Of a stretch of DNA of 64,000 nt, positions 31,118 through 42,608 are shown piece by piece. This stretch comes from Datisca glomerata. Taxonomy: Eukaryota > Streptophyta > Magnoliopsida > Cucurbitales > Datiscaceae. Each line of letters starts with the position of its first letter. The stretch's first letter is position 1. The stretch lies in the NCBI GenBank assembly GCA_003255025.1, contig QANY01005822.1, positions 54,483 through 118,482 on the forward strand, given 5' to 3'. Position numbers and translations under genes: made by a program. The notes beneath the pieces are model-generated. The model was not told the DNA's origin, searched no databases, and saw only the letters and a list, made by a program, of their open reading frames with translations.

Positions 31118-33241
31118 TTTGATAAATTATACGAACCTTCTTTACAATTTATATCACATGCAACTCCTGTAATTTCAATTATTATACATAGCTACTAATT
31201 CTCATTTTAAAGAGATAAGTATATGCGTTTAAGCAATAGAAACAACGGCAAATGGAATGGATTATCCGAAGGATTTGGTGTAACAAAATCAGTCTCGATC
31301 TTTGATTAACATGTGAGACAATCTATGAGTTTTACTATTGACAGAATTTAGTATAGTCACTATTCAACAATTTAGTAATCCAACCCACAAAATATATTAA
31401 TTCCTAGAGTCTCATTCATAGCATATCAAAATGACTCAACTATATATTAAATACGCTTTTCATAACTTTTTCAAGGTTGATAGTACTTATAACCTAATAA
31501 CAATGAATCAAGATTTTTTTTTATCATGATACATTAACAAAAATCAGATTCATTGGTCATTTTAATGTATTCTAAATACACTAGTAGATTAATCATATAC
31601 TTCATCTAGTAACCAAGTTAAGTCATTCTTTATAATAGTCGTATTGCATTGTAGTCTTTTAAATGAAAGCGCCTAACTTTACTAAACTATGATAAATATA
31701 GAATTCTCATACTTTTGAGGCATGATATAAATATTATTTACTCTTATTGGTCAAAATGAACCCTTTCATTTCAAATTCTAAAATTCAAAATGATTCGAAT
31801 CTCCAAGTATGATTCAAACATACGACCAATTAGTTAACATCGATTGTTCTACCAATGAACTACTAAGGAACAATGTTAAAGTCTTAAACGTAACTCATTT
31901 TCAGAAGTCAATTTACAGTTGAAAGTTGTTCAAAGCTTATATTCTTGTTTCGACATAATCTCATCCAAAGTGAGAGATATTTATTTTAGAAACTACAGCA
32001 AATAATAATTTCTACAACTCGAATTAGATTTTTGTTAAGCATCCAAATTATTTATAATTCTGTCGATTTTACAATTTTTTATTTGAACGATTTTTCATTG
32101 GACTATTTACCCTTAACTTAAAATAGATGGTATGATTTTTTAATTTATTTAAGATTCATAGACATATTTAAGCAGATTATATATCCATTATTTTGAGGAT
32201 AAATTTGACAGTGATATTTTATCGTTATTCTTTTAATTTTATTTTATTAATTAGTAAAATTTTCTTTTCTCCTCTTTTCATTTATCGTTGATAGTTTATT
32301 TTTTCCTTTTTTCCTTCTTAAAGCCACCTTTATGGAATTTTTATATTATTTTAGGGAATTTGGTTTATTTATTAAAAAAATTGCTTTTTATATGGTTCAT
32401 TTTGATTTTACTTTGTATATATATTTTTGTTAAAAATTACAATTTTGAATTTAAAAAAAATATTTTATTTTTTTGACTTTTTTAGAATATGAAATCAAGA
32501 TTCCGTATTTTATTTATAGCCGTTATGATTTTGAGTGGTATTTTTTAAGGAATAGTGAGTCGTTATTGATTTTAAATTTATAATATTTTCCTTACATAAA
32601 TTTTGAATTCTAAATATATTTAATACTAATTAATATGACAAGTATACTAATAATATTCTATTGATTATCCTTTTTACCTTCATTCTAATCTCCATTATTA
32701 AAATCTTACTTGAATCATTATTTACATACTTTAAAATTTAATATGTTTTATTCAGATATAATAAGAGAGTTCTTACAAATTTATTTACGATTGTCTTTGC
32801 TTGATTTGCTAAATTTGCACTTTTTATTTATCTCTCATTTTCACATAATTGGAAAACGTTAAAATATTTTATTTGTTAAGATCTTTCTCCTCCTTTCATC
32901 TTTCTCTCTCCTGTACATCAACAAGTCGAAGCATCTATAATATGTCAAAATGTATCAATTGACAAATTTTTATTTACCCATTAAATAAAGATGTGTCAAA
33001 ATGTATCAATTGGAAAGTGATTTTTGAAATGTGATTTTTGAAATGAGAAGTGATTTTTAAAATATAGTATTCATTCACGCAATAACTCTTCCATATATAG
33101 ATGTTTTTATAACGAGTTCATAAATTTATCTTGGTTTAGTTTTTGTGATTGTTCTTTGTATATTAAAGGTGATTAAAAGAATAACTTAGACAAAAAATAT
33201 TGAATATAAAAAATATCCATACAATAAAATATTTTTTATCT
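31118..33241. other. AT-rich non-coding region, nothing firm
   Basis: About 2.1 kb of AT-rich sequence without a family-like open frame. A short direct repeat ATGTGTCAAAATGTATCAA/ATATGTCAAAATGTATCAA occurs near 32941 and 32991. No other structure was seen. Confidence 0.5.
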
Positions 33242-33425
33242 ATTATTTATTTCATATTTGATTATGATTATATTTTAAATATACAGACTTTTGTTTATGA
33301 ATGACATTGATATTAATTAAAAATGATACGTGCATTATTTATTTCATATTTGATTATGATTATATTTTAAATATACAAACTTTTGTTTATGAATTACATT
33401 GATATTAATTAAAAATGATACGTGC
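33242..33425 (+). repeat. 92-bp tandem duplication next to a Helitron-type end
   Basis: Units at 33242-33333 and 33334-33425 begin ATTATTTATTTCATATTTGA and end AAAAATGATACGTGC, with only a few differences. The second unit runs into the terminal hairpin of the Helitron-type end. Confidence 0.88.
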
Positions 33426-33447
33426 AATGCACGTAATGTTGGCCTAG
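33418..33447 (+). mobile_element. Helitron-type 3' terminus
   Basis: The perfect palindrome ACGTGCAATGCACGT (one-base centre) is followed 8 bp later by CTAG (33444-33447) and a host T. This is a typical plant Helitron 3' end. No 5' end or cargo gene was identified, so it is probably a small non-autonomous copy covering part of 31.1-33.4 kb. Confidence 0.6.
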
Positions 33448-35530
33448 TATAAATAATAAGTAACAATATTAATGTTACAACGTCGTATAAGTTTGTATTG
33501 TAGGTAAATTGTTGTTGCACCGATTTATATCTAATACGCTTTATCAATAACATATTTTAAATTATAAGTGGCAGTTGTGATTTACAGAGATTGTAAATAT
33601 TGATATTCAAACACAAAAGATTATAAATATTGATATGTAAATAGTAAATACAAAGAAAATTGTGCATATGCATAAGAATAATATTAATGTGTAGATGATT
33701 AAATACAGTTTGATAACTTTATGTAAAACAAAAAACAATATTTAGGGAGTTAAAGAACTACCTACATTTAACTACGTCCACCTAATCATATACCCATATA
33801 AGAAGTTAAAAACAAATTTCCCCATCAAAGCATATTCATATGAATAATATTGACATGTAAATAAGTTAAATAAGTTATGTACATATGAATAAATATTGAC
33901 ATGTAAGAACCTATGAATAAATATTGACCGTAACTAAGTTAAAAATAATTTTCATGACTTAAAGCATAGACTAAATTATTTTCACACACGCAATTCGTTG
34001 TTGTATACATTTGTTGACACCTGTATATATTTTTGTACCTTATTAATTTTGTGGAACAACCCTATTTTTTGTCATTTCTAGTAAAGTTGGTTATTTAGGT
34101 AGCTACATTAACAGCTAGTTTTTTTTTTACAATTTTGAAATTAGGGCTTCAATAGATGAAATTCAAAGTAATTCATGCTAATCGCAAATAATTATTTTTC
34201 ATTAATTAATTGTCGTCGTCATCAGCTTCTTCTTGCCGGTGGTACTTAATTGTCATTGGTTTTGTTGGTATGGAGATTCTCTAAGAGGAGACACGAAGGA
34301 GAAGGAGAAACGGTGACAATGAAATGAAAGAGACGACGATCGCGATACGGAGGTGATGAAAAGGCATAAGAGATGACTATTGTCTTCTTCTCCAACAACG
34401 AAAAGTCATTTATTAATAAAAGAGAGATTGAGAATTTAACGTTTTAATAGTAGAGAGAAAACATTTATTTTCTATTTCTTTTTTTCTAGTCAAATTGTTT
34501 CGATTTTTTTCTAGATTTGATGGGGTTTACATTCCTAAATTTTAGCTTCTACCCATGTCTTAAAAGGAGGATATTTAAGAGGTATGTAACTCTTTGCAAA
34601 TTTTTCCAAGATAAAAAGTTGACACATTTCTAATTTTTTGGTTTGTTGACATAAATAGGTCCTATAATATTATTAGTTACCTAGAAATCCATATTTATTT
34701 TCTCAACAATCTCGTCATTGTAGGCCGGGCTTTTGCATGATCTTTGTCACGTGAAAATATTGTGTGTTTCCACTTATGCTAGAGTTAGCTTAAATACTTT
34801 GTTAAAGTCTTAGGATCTAACTCATGTCAAATTCTTACTTATGAGTTAAAGGTTGTTCCAAAATCATATTCTCAGCTGACATGATATTATTTTCCCAGCA
34901 CATTAAATTCAATTTCAACCCATTCTCAACCCGTATCAATGAGAGCTCGAAGTTTTCTTTGGAACTCCCAAAACTTCTTCGTAGTGGCTCCATTTCATGC
35001 ATTTCATAGCGAAACCAAAAAGTGATTATTCATTACAATCACATTTTATTCATTTAGTATTCCTCCTGTGAGATTGAGATATTGTTTCTATTTGTAGGAG
35101 ATATTATTTCTAATTGTATGTGAATGAAAAGTTCAAAAATAATATTACAATATAGAAAAAATGGAGGTTTATGAAGATTTTAAATCGTTTAATTAAGTAA
35201 TCTATGATCTTGTTGCATTGGTAAAGGACTCGAATAATTCTATAAGGTCCCGCACTCAATGGAGCAAGACATAGCGCAGTTAAAAAAGTTTAACTAGATC
35301 AACAAACCATCCATTCGACAGACAAATCGTTCAGATTGAAGTAATTAATCGAAATCCATTTAAAATGAGTTTTAAAGGCAATCGCTAGTTGTCAAAGTCA
35401 AATATAGAATCTAATATGCATTCCAGTAGTCAACAAGAGTAACTACTGACTAAAGTTTCCAATTTTTTTTTAAATTAAGTAATATTATTTCTTGTTGATG
35501 TGGCATCATTTGAGTGGAGTCAGCCTAAAT
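33448..35530. other. AT-rich non-coding region, nothing firm
   Basis: About 2 kb with no recognised gene. ATGAATAATATTGACATGTAA-like phrases repeat loosely at 33840-33930. 34200-34400 is locally less AT-rich (CGTCGTCATC, GAGACGACGATCGCGATACG) but has no coding signature that I can support. Confidence 0.45.
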
Positions 35531-35569
35531 TTGACTATTAATGTGTGCAAGTATATTTTCGTCTTAAAA

Positions 35570-36725
35570 CTTGATAAGTTTGAGAACATAAATGGGGAAA
35601 CTCTCTTAAACTTAATTTAAGAGTATGTATTCTCGTCTTAAAACTTATATATGACGTGTTAAGTAATTTTATCATGATGTCATAGATATGTGTACTTGTT
35701 AAAGCTATACCTAGAGAATATCTAATTCGTCCAATTGATAACTTTGAGGACATTAATAGGTTAACTCTCCGAACCCTATTTAGAGTCAAATATTTTGAAT
35801 AGTGATTCTTATACCATATGTGGTACGGACTAAAGCTAGAACTAGTAAACTTGGAAACCTTTGAGAGCAATTATGGTGAAACTCTAGGAAACTTAGGTGT
35901 CAAATATTCTTATATATGAAAGCTTACGCCACTACAAGAAGAACGAGATTTAATGCCACTTCTAATGCATACGTCGCTGAAGATAAAATTTCACGGCGGT
36001 TTACGTGAAACCGCAACTAAGGTTTTATTATTCAATATATAGCAACGGTTTTTATTTACCATTGTCGGCGGTTTCAAAACCGACAGTATAGATCATTTCG
36101 AAACTAACGATATAGGAAATTTATTTAGGAGGTTTTTTTCCCCTCAAAACCTTGAACTTGTGCGAGTTCTTCTTCCTCTATGCGGCAGTTTTTTAAACCA
36201 ATAGCGGCGGTTCTAATCGCTGCAAAAAAATTTTTAGTCTATTCCTGCGATGAACCGCCTGAATAGCTCAACACAATCGCCGGTAAAAGTACATGTTAAA
36301 TAATTGCGGGTGATTTGTTAGACCAATAGCGGCGGTTTGAAACGCCGCCAAGATACACATGAATTTTTTTTACATTTTCTGTCACTGGTTTCAACCACCG
36401 GTAATTGTGAGACAGAACAGCCGGTAAACTTTATCAATAGAGAGGTTGCCAAAATCACCGCTAAAAAGATTGCGATGTTGTTTTGGGCGGCGGTTGCGTA
36501 ACTACTACATAACTTTTTTCCGACGGTTAGAACCGCTGCTGTAGCCCTCAAAAACCGCCGTAATTGGCTATTTTTTTTCTGTAGTGTGTACAAAGTGATT
36601 ATCATGCGATAGATTAGAGGTACTGGCTTAAAGCTATAGACCCATAAAATTATCAAATCTTGCCAACTTGATACCATTGAGAACAGTGTGCTGAAACTTA
36701 ACTAGGAGTTAAATAATATTCAAAT
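35570..36725. repeat. Degenerate repeat family interrupted by a CACTA element
   Basis: A phrase built around ACTTG/TTGATAA..TTTGAGA, ACAT.AATGGG and AAACTCT recurs near 35570, 35735, 35850 and 36665. It is often followed by AGAGT(C/A)AAATATTCT-like text about 40 bp later. The fourth copy lies on the other side of the 35930-36586 element, so the array existed before the insertion. Copies are too diverged for a clean period by eye (roughly 110-165 bp). A 110-codon minus-strand frame across it is not a gene. Confidence 0.5.
35930..36586. mobile_element. Small non-autonomous CACTA element
   Basis: The left end is CACTACAAGAAGAACGAG. The right end on the minus strand is CACTACAGAAAAAAAATAGCC-like, with its last base at 36586. 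The 657-bp interior is filled with GGCGGTT/AACCGCC-type units in both orientations, often paired, which form a subterminal array almost throughout. Flanking triplets are CGC (35927-35929) and TGT (36587-36589), which would match after two C-to-T transitions. No coding sequence. It is a different family from the other CACTA elements in the window. Confidence 0.82.
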
Positions 36726-36915
36726 TGAGTAATTCCAATGCCATAGCTAGTGAGGTCCTCCGCGCTAAGGCTACACCTAATATAATTTCATTTTTTTCTG
36801 TCCAAGAAAACTATTGAAAATCTTATGTGTCATATCGCCAAGTCCCAAATGAACTGAAAATAACCCAATCCCATTGACTTCATCAATTTTCACCAATCTT
36901 TCTTCTAATCCCCAC

Positions 36916-36923
36916 TATAAATA
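36916..36923 (+). promoter_or_regulatory. TATA box of the split metalloproteinase pseudogene
   Basis: TATAAATA 68 bp upstream of the ATG at 36991, within a promoter block (36840-36960) that aligns with those of copies A and B, including the flanking AGACTTCAAA. It lacks the tandem 40-bp promoter units seen in A and B. Confidence 0.65.
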
Positions 36924-36990
36924 GACTTCAAACGTTGCTAACTTTTCACATCATCCATCAAATTACCATTTGCTCAACACCTCATAACAA

Positions 36991-37316
36991 ATGGAATCAA
37001 AATTAGTTTCCCATTGATCTTCACATTTACTCTCCTCATTTTCTTGTCTCAATCTCATTAGGCACGTTCCCATGAAAACATAACATCTCCGTTCGATTTT
37101 CTCAAACATCTCCAAGAATGTCACAAGGGCGATCATGTTGACGGCATACATGAACTCAACGAATACCTTCAAACTTTTGGTTACTTAAGCTACTCCAAGA
37201 CTAACCAATCCAAAGGCGAAGATGATGATTTTGACAGTTTATTAGAACTCGCCATTAAAACTTACCAACGAAACTTCAATCTCAATGCCAGTGGTAACTT
37301 TAGATGCCAAAACTTA
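36991..37316 (+). pseudogene. Metalloproteinase pseudogene, 5' part (before gypsy insertion)
   Basis: From the ATG at 36991 the sequence aligns with residues 1 to about 108 of the intact copies. Signal-peptide text is recovered after a 1-base deletion near codon 5, a TAG stop follows in place of a residue near 22, then SHENITSPFDFLKHLQECHK and EDDDFDSLLELAIKTYQRNF in one frame. It stops at the gypsy LTR (37317). The remainder resumes at about 42609. The early frameshift and stop mean it was dead or dying independently of the insertion. Confidence 0.93.
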
Positions 37317-37810
37317 TGTAGCGGAAGTTTCAAAAAAATCTAACAAAATTAAATATTATTGAATCGCGCACGATTGCCAGTAATTCGATCCTCTAAAACT
37401 TGTTGAATTTTGAGATTTAGGCAACAATTTCGATAAATCATGAAATACCGAAAATTAGAATTATAGAGAAAATGTCTCAAACAATATCATCCAAAAACCT
37501 CCGAAAAACCCTAAACAAAAGGTATTAAAACTGTCTCAGAAAACCCCAAACATAAAAAAAAGGAAAAATTATAAAAATGTCCAAAACTTGTCAAAACAAC
37601 TTCCAGACCTCCGAAAGTATCTAAAACGATCTTTGTTGGGCCTGAAACTAGGGTGTACTATGTAAACTCAGCTACACACATAGATCTCTAAATGATTTTT
37701 GATTTGATATCTTACAGGCCCCATGAATCAATCTGAGTCAAAAGTTATGGCTTTCAGAAGGTAGACTGCGTGTGCGACGATCCATTCACTCCAAAGACTA
37801 CGACGCTACA
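37317..37810 (-). repeat. 3' LTR of the gypsy element
   Basis: 494 bp, TGTAGCGG at the left and CGCTACA at the right. It is homologous along its length to 42093-42598. The purine-rich tract AGGGAGAATG lies just inside it on the minus strand (about 37815-37832), as expected for the polypurine tract beside a 3' LTR. Confidence 0.93.
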
Positions 37811-38930
37811 CCGTCCACATCATTCTCCCTAGGGTAAAAAAATTTGACCTCGAATTTGCACTTGTATCATGATCAGAAGAATCACCGTGGAAGAGAATCA
37901 GATGTTTAATATTGAACACATCAGCAGTACGAATGTGGTTAGACAGCTTTAACCGGTAGGTGTTTGGATTGATCTTCTCAATAATATTGACAGGCCCAAT
38001 CTTCTTGGCAGACAACTTGTTGTAGTCCCCAACTGAAATGTGATCCTTAGTCAGGATTGCCCACACGAAATCTCCAACCTCAAATCCATATGTTTGCACG
38101 TCCGATCAATATCTTGTTTATATCGTGCATTTGCTAAACGCAAGTTATCATGAATGGCCCTGTGAACATCCTGCGGACCAGATACAAACTCTTCTGCCTT
38201 GCTCTGGATCTTCGACTTACTCGATAAAGCCATAAAATTGAGTGGTCCCTTCGTTTGGTTCGAATAAACCACATGAAAAGGACTGAAACTGATACTACGA
38301 TTGACTGCATGATTCTGAGAAAACTCTGCCTGACACAGTTTCTAATTCCAACTCTTCACATGTTTTCCAACCAAAAAATGTAATAGATTGTCCAAAGACG
38401 TGTTCACCATCTCAGTCTGTCCATCCGTTTAAGGATGAGAAGCACTACTAAAATTGAGTTGTATATTAACCATCTTCCACAACCTACACCAAAAATGACT
38501 AAGAAATTTGGTATCTCTATCGAAAATTATAGAAGCAGGCAACCCATGTAGACTATATACCTCACGAAAAAATAATTGTGCCACATGAACAACATCAGTA
38601 GTTTTCTTGTAAGGGATAAACTGAACAATCTTAGAGAAACGATCCACAACAACATAGATGGAATCATTATCTCTCTGCGTGTGAGGCAGCCCCAACTAAA
38701 ATCCATACTAATATCCACCCAAGGCTGGGAAGGAACTGGTAAGGGCATTTATAATCCTGCATTAGAGGAATAACTCTTACATACTTGACAAATTATGCAT
38801 CGTTGCGCGTATTTCTCTACCTCCTTCCGTATACTTGGCCAAAAATACGACGACTGCACTAGTTGTAAGGTTCCATCTCTGAAAATGTGACCCTAACCAT
38901 GAAGTTCCCCACTAATCTGCAATCGCAGGC
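37806..38930 (-). pseudogene. Gypsy integrase and C-terminal tail
   Basis: The minus strand reads an integrase core ([40 protein letters not shown] split by a stop at about 38430) and then a C-terminal GPY-like region (EVGDFVWAILTKDH, IGPVNIIEKINPNTYRLKL, ADVFNIKHL). Acidic residues of the D,D35E set are partly visible. Several stops and frameshifts occur. Confidence 0.88.
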
Positions 38931-39772
38931 TACAATCTGGGATACAAAGATGTTTCCCTTAAACAGGAATCCATCATGTAATAAGAAATCTGTTTTCTTT
39001 CCAGTCTGTATGTGTTGGAGAACCACAGAGAAATAAGGATCAGTAACAAGAAAATCACCAAAAGAATCAAAACCAGGTACCTCAACCAAATAGTAACCAA
39101 CAGACTATTCATGAGACTCAATGTGTCTGCAACTCGGTTTGTTATCCTGGCCTTGTGTTTGACCACGAAAATGAATTTCTCGAGATAAGCGACCCACCTC
39201 TCATATAAAGGAGACACCTTATCATCTCTGTGCAAATGCCTCAAAGAGTCATGATGAGCACACAATACGAATTCCGTATGAAATAGGTAATGACGATAAT
39301 GTTTCACAGCCTGTACTACTGCATAAAAATCAACATCATAAGTATTGTATCTAATTTTCGCGCCCGACAACTTCTCGCTGAAATAGGCCATTGGTCTGTT
39401 ACTCTGACGCAATACTACCCCTATTCCAACCTTAGAAGTGTCAGTGTGTAACTCAAATGGCTCTGCAAAATCTGGCAACACTAAAATCAGTGTAGTGGTA
39501 AGGCGTTCCTTAATCGATTGAAACGCTGAATCTGCCTTATCGGTCCATGAAAACTTACCACTTTTCATACAATCATTAATCAGTGCCATAATACTACTGA
39601 AGTGCGGGATAAAACGCCTATAAAAAGATGTAAGGCCATGAAAACTCCTAAGCTTAGTAATCATTTTGGGTCTTGGCCATTGTTTCACTGCCTCAACTTT
39701 AGCCTCATCTACCTGCAATCCGTCTCCAGAAACCACATACCCCAAAGACAGCACCTTTGGAGTCATAAACAC
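38930..39772 (-). pseudogene. Gypsy RT C-terminus and RNase H
   Basis: One open frame of 280 codons reads LGYVVSGDGLQVDEAKVEAV, KLRSFHGLTSFYRRFIPHFS, then the RNase H part FELHTDTSKVGIGVVLRQSN, AYFSEKLSGAKIRYNTYDVD and YERWVAYLEKFIFVVKHKA. Some catalytic positions look altered (Tyr-Asp-Val where TYDKE is usual). It is the longest surviving piece of this element. Confidence 0.9.
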
Positions 39773-39779
39773 GCACTTT

Positions 39780-40502
39780 CTTCTTTGCTACATAAAATTG
39801 TTCCTTGTGGAGTACAACTAAACCTCTCCTACATGATGCAGATGTTCTTCTGAGTTAGTTCTATAAATAAGAATATCATCGAAATATACAGCCATAAATC
39901 TGCTAATAAAAATGCCTCAACAATTGATTCATCACATGCATAAAAGTACTATGGGTGTTAGACGACCCAAATGGCATCACAAACCACTCATACAACCCCT
40001 CACGAGTCTTAAAAGTCATTTTCCATTCATCCCTAGCCCTAACTCAAATATGGTAGTAGCCGGTCTTTAAATCAAGCTTAGTGAACACGGTAGCAACACT
40101 AATCTGATCTAATAAATCATCTAAGCGGGGAATAGGAAACAAATAGCTGACAATTATTTTGTTGATAGCCCAGCTATTCACATACATCCGCCAAGAACCG
40201 TCCTTATTTGGTGTCAATAGGGCTGGCATAACATATGGACTCATACTCTCTCTAATATGTCCCTTGGTCAACAATTCCTCGACTTGTAAACGCAGCTCCT
40301 CATGCTCGCTAGGACTCATCTTGTAGTGAGGTCTGTTCGGTAAAGCTTCTCCGGGGACCCGATCTATATGGTGTTGTATATCATGTAATGATGGCAGTCC
40401 ATCTGGTAATTCATCTGGGAATACATTGGAAAATTCTGCTAATAAGGGAACCACCGCATCTAGAACTGCCACAGTCTCCGCTATCTCACTCCCAATCAAC
40501 AC
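39780..40502 (-). pseudogene. Gypsy reverse transcriptase N-terminal half
   Basis: From 40502: [59 protein letters not shown] and [12 protein letters not shown], then a stop. Beyond it the reading is [17 protein letters not shown] and a decayed AVYFDDILIY-type catalytic box near 39880. Cys in RMCVD has become Tyr. Inactive. Confidence 0.9.
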
Positions 40503-40563
40503 AAATACTGTCTCTGAATCCTATAAATCCTCATCAAATTGAGCCAAAGAAAATAAATTCGTA

Positions 40564-40830
40564 CTAGTCCTTCCAGTTAAGGGGTTTTACTAGTTTGTTA
40601 GGCACCAACACAATTTTAGTCCCACCAAATAGAAAGTTGTAAGTGTTAGTTCGTTCACCATGGATTGTTGTCAGATCATACTCCCAAGGTTGACCCAATA
40701 ATAAGTGAGAAGCATCCATGGCCACCAAATCACACCAAACATCATCTCTATACTTTGTTCCAATAGAAAACATAACAAGAGCACGTTTTGAAACTGTTAC
40801 CTCACCATCTTTCTTAAGCAAGGGTGGTGT
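40564..40830 (-). pseudogene. Gypsy aspartic protease C-terminal part
   Basis: Minus-strand text YRDDVWCDLVAMDASHLLLG then QPWEYDLTTIHGERTNTYNF is the conserved RVP_2 segment following the protease active site in plant gypsy elements. The DSG/DTG active site upstream is not clear. Confidence 0.82.
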
Positions 40831-41069
40831 GTAAAGTTTGGGATGTTTCTCCGTCTTAATAGTCAGCTTCTACATTGCCTCCTCTAAAATGATATTTTCA
40901 CACTTGCCAGGGTCAATTACGAAACAATATACCTGCCCAGGATGGTATAAGTGAATTGGAAAAATATTACTCCTCAACCAATCATCCTTAGCTACTGCTT
41001 TAGGCGTCAAATATGATCTCATGAAAACCAAATCAATCCCCACATCTCCTGTAACAACCTCCTCATCAT

Positions 41070-42060
41070 CTGGCTACTCATTGTCAAAAGTTGGATGTTC
41101 AGCAATTTCAACGTCCTCATCGCCATGCTCGTCAGTTTCAACAAACAACGCCCTCTTACCAGCCCTTTTACAATCAGACTGCCTATGTCCCGGTTCACCA
41201 CAAGCAAAACACTTCATGGTACTACTACTCGAACCTTTTTTAAACTGACTTCCCATGACTTTGCTACCCATGCCTCCAGTATTGGTCGTGACTGCTTCTC
41301 CACCATCAAGGCTCTCTGACGTGCTTCTGACACAGACACAAGATCGAACATATTAAGAGTATCCTGAATCTGAACCTTTAATCCTCCAATGTATCTCGCC
41401 ACCAACTGTTCCTTCATTTCTTGGATCTCGATTCTGGCCGATTCTGGCCATCAACTGGTAAAATTTCATAGTATAATCATCAACCGATCTCGAACCCTGT
41501 TTCAGATCCTGCAACCTTTGATACAAAATTACTGATAATTATATGGCAAAAATATAGTTCGTAGATGTTTCTCATCTTTTCCCAATAAGAAATTTTTTAC
41601 TTACCCAGCGTGGTACGAGATAGCTTCAATTGCTGCAACCTAGCCGCTACCAAAGGTACTTGTTTGTTCTTTGGCACACCTTTGAACTCTAAAATGTTCT
41701 CAAATGTCACCAACTAGTCTAGGAACTCTTCAACCTGAAGAGTGCCATTAAATTTCATTATTTTAGTCTACATACCGGCCTCTCATCGCCTATTATTCTC
41801 GTATACTTGGACTCTCTGCCACATACGATGAAACTGTGGAATGTCCTCGTAGTATTCTCCTTCATCTTCTCCTTCTGATTCCTCTACCCAATCGCCCTGC
41901 CTGATCGAATTTCGTGACTCGGGTATATTCCTCCTATTCTGATTCCCCATCATATTAACCATCCTTTTGGTTAACTATTCCAACATTTCACTTCATACGT
42001 TGATCCACAATCTACCCAATTCGATGTTCTAGTTGGACACCATCATTACACTCATAAAAC
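41070..42060 (-). pseudogene. Gypsy gag with CCHC zinc knuckle
   Basis: The zinc knuckle CFACGEPGHRQSDC is at 41170-41211 (C-x2-C-x4-H-x4-C). Upstream, broken frames read MKFNGTLQVEEFLD, EFKGVPKNKQVPLVAARL and LVARYIGGLKVQIQD, the retrotransposon gag domain. A downstream acidic stretch (ETDEHGDEDVEIAEH) leads towards the protease. Multiple stops. Confidence 0.88.
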
Positions 42061-42075
42061 TACGGATCAGTTTTA

Positions 42076-42087
42076 ACTCTGATACCA
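42076..42087 (-). promoter_or_regulatory. Primer-binding site of the gypsy element
   Basis: On the minus strand this reads TGGTATCAGAG(T), complementary to initiator tRNA-Met, five bases from the 5' LTR at 42093. It confirms the minus orientation. Confidence 0.88.
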
Positions 42088-42092
42088 AGTGA

Positions 42093-42598
42093 TGTAGCGG
42101 AAGCCTTAAGAAAACCTAAAACAACATCAAATATTATTGAATCACGCACGATTGCCAGTAATTTGATCTTCTAAAACTTGTTGAATCCTCAGATTACAAA
42201 GATTTAAGTAACAATTTTGATAAATCACGAAATACCAGATATTAGAATTATAGAGAAAACGTCTCCAACAATATCATCTTAAAACTGCTGTAAAAACCCT
42301 AAACAAAACATATTAAAACTGTCTTAGAAAACCCTAGACAGAAAAGAAATGGTAAATTATATAAATGTCCCAAACTTGTAGAAACAACTTTCAGGCCTCT
42401 GCAAGTGCCTAAAATGACATTTTTCGGTCCTGAAATCAGTCCGTAACAAGTCAAACCCAATATACATATAGATTTATGCACGAGCTTCGATTTGATATCT
42501 TACGAGCCCTGTGAGTCAACCCAAATCAAAAGTTATTACGTACAGAAAGTAGAATGCGCGTGCGACGATCCATTCACTCCAAAGACTCCAACGCTACA
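42093..42598 (-). repeat. 5' LTR of the gypsy element
   Basis: 506 bp, TGTAGCGG...CGCTACA, homologous to 37317-37810 with scattered substitutions and small indels. Confidence 0.93.
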
Positions 42599-42608
42599 CC
42601 GTCTGCAT

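Larger units (their letters stand above)
37317..42598 (-). mobile_element. Ty3/gypsy retrotransposon inserted in a metalloproteinase gene
   Basis: Two LTRs (37317-37810 and 42093-42598), both TGTAGCGG...CGCTACA, enclose gag, protease, RT, RNase H and integrase in gypsy order on the minus strand, with a Met-tRNA PBS at 42076-42087. It is about 5.3 kb long and every gene is interrupted. The LTRs differ at many positions, so the insertion is not recent. Host metalloproteinase sequence flanks both sides. A clean target duplication is not seen; both LTRs are followed by CCGTC, which leaves the exact boundary uncertain by about 5 bp. Confidence 0.95.

Noticed and set aside
35538..35870. 110-codon minus-strand frame
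   Set aside because: It lies across a degenerate non-coding repeat family; no domain, and the copies do not preserve the frame.
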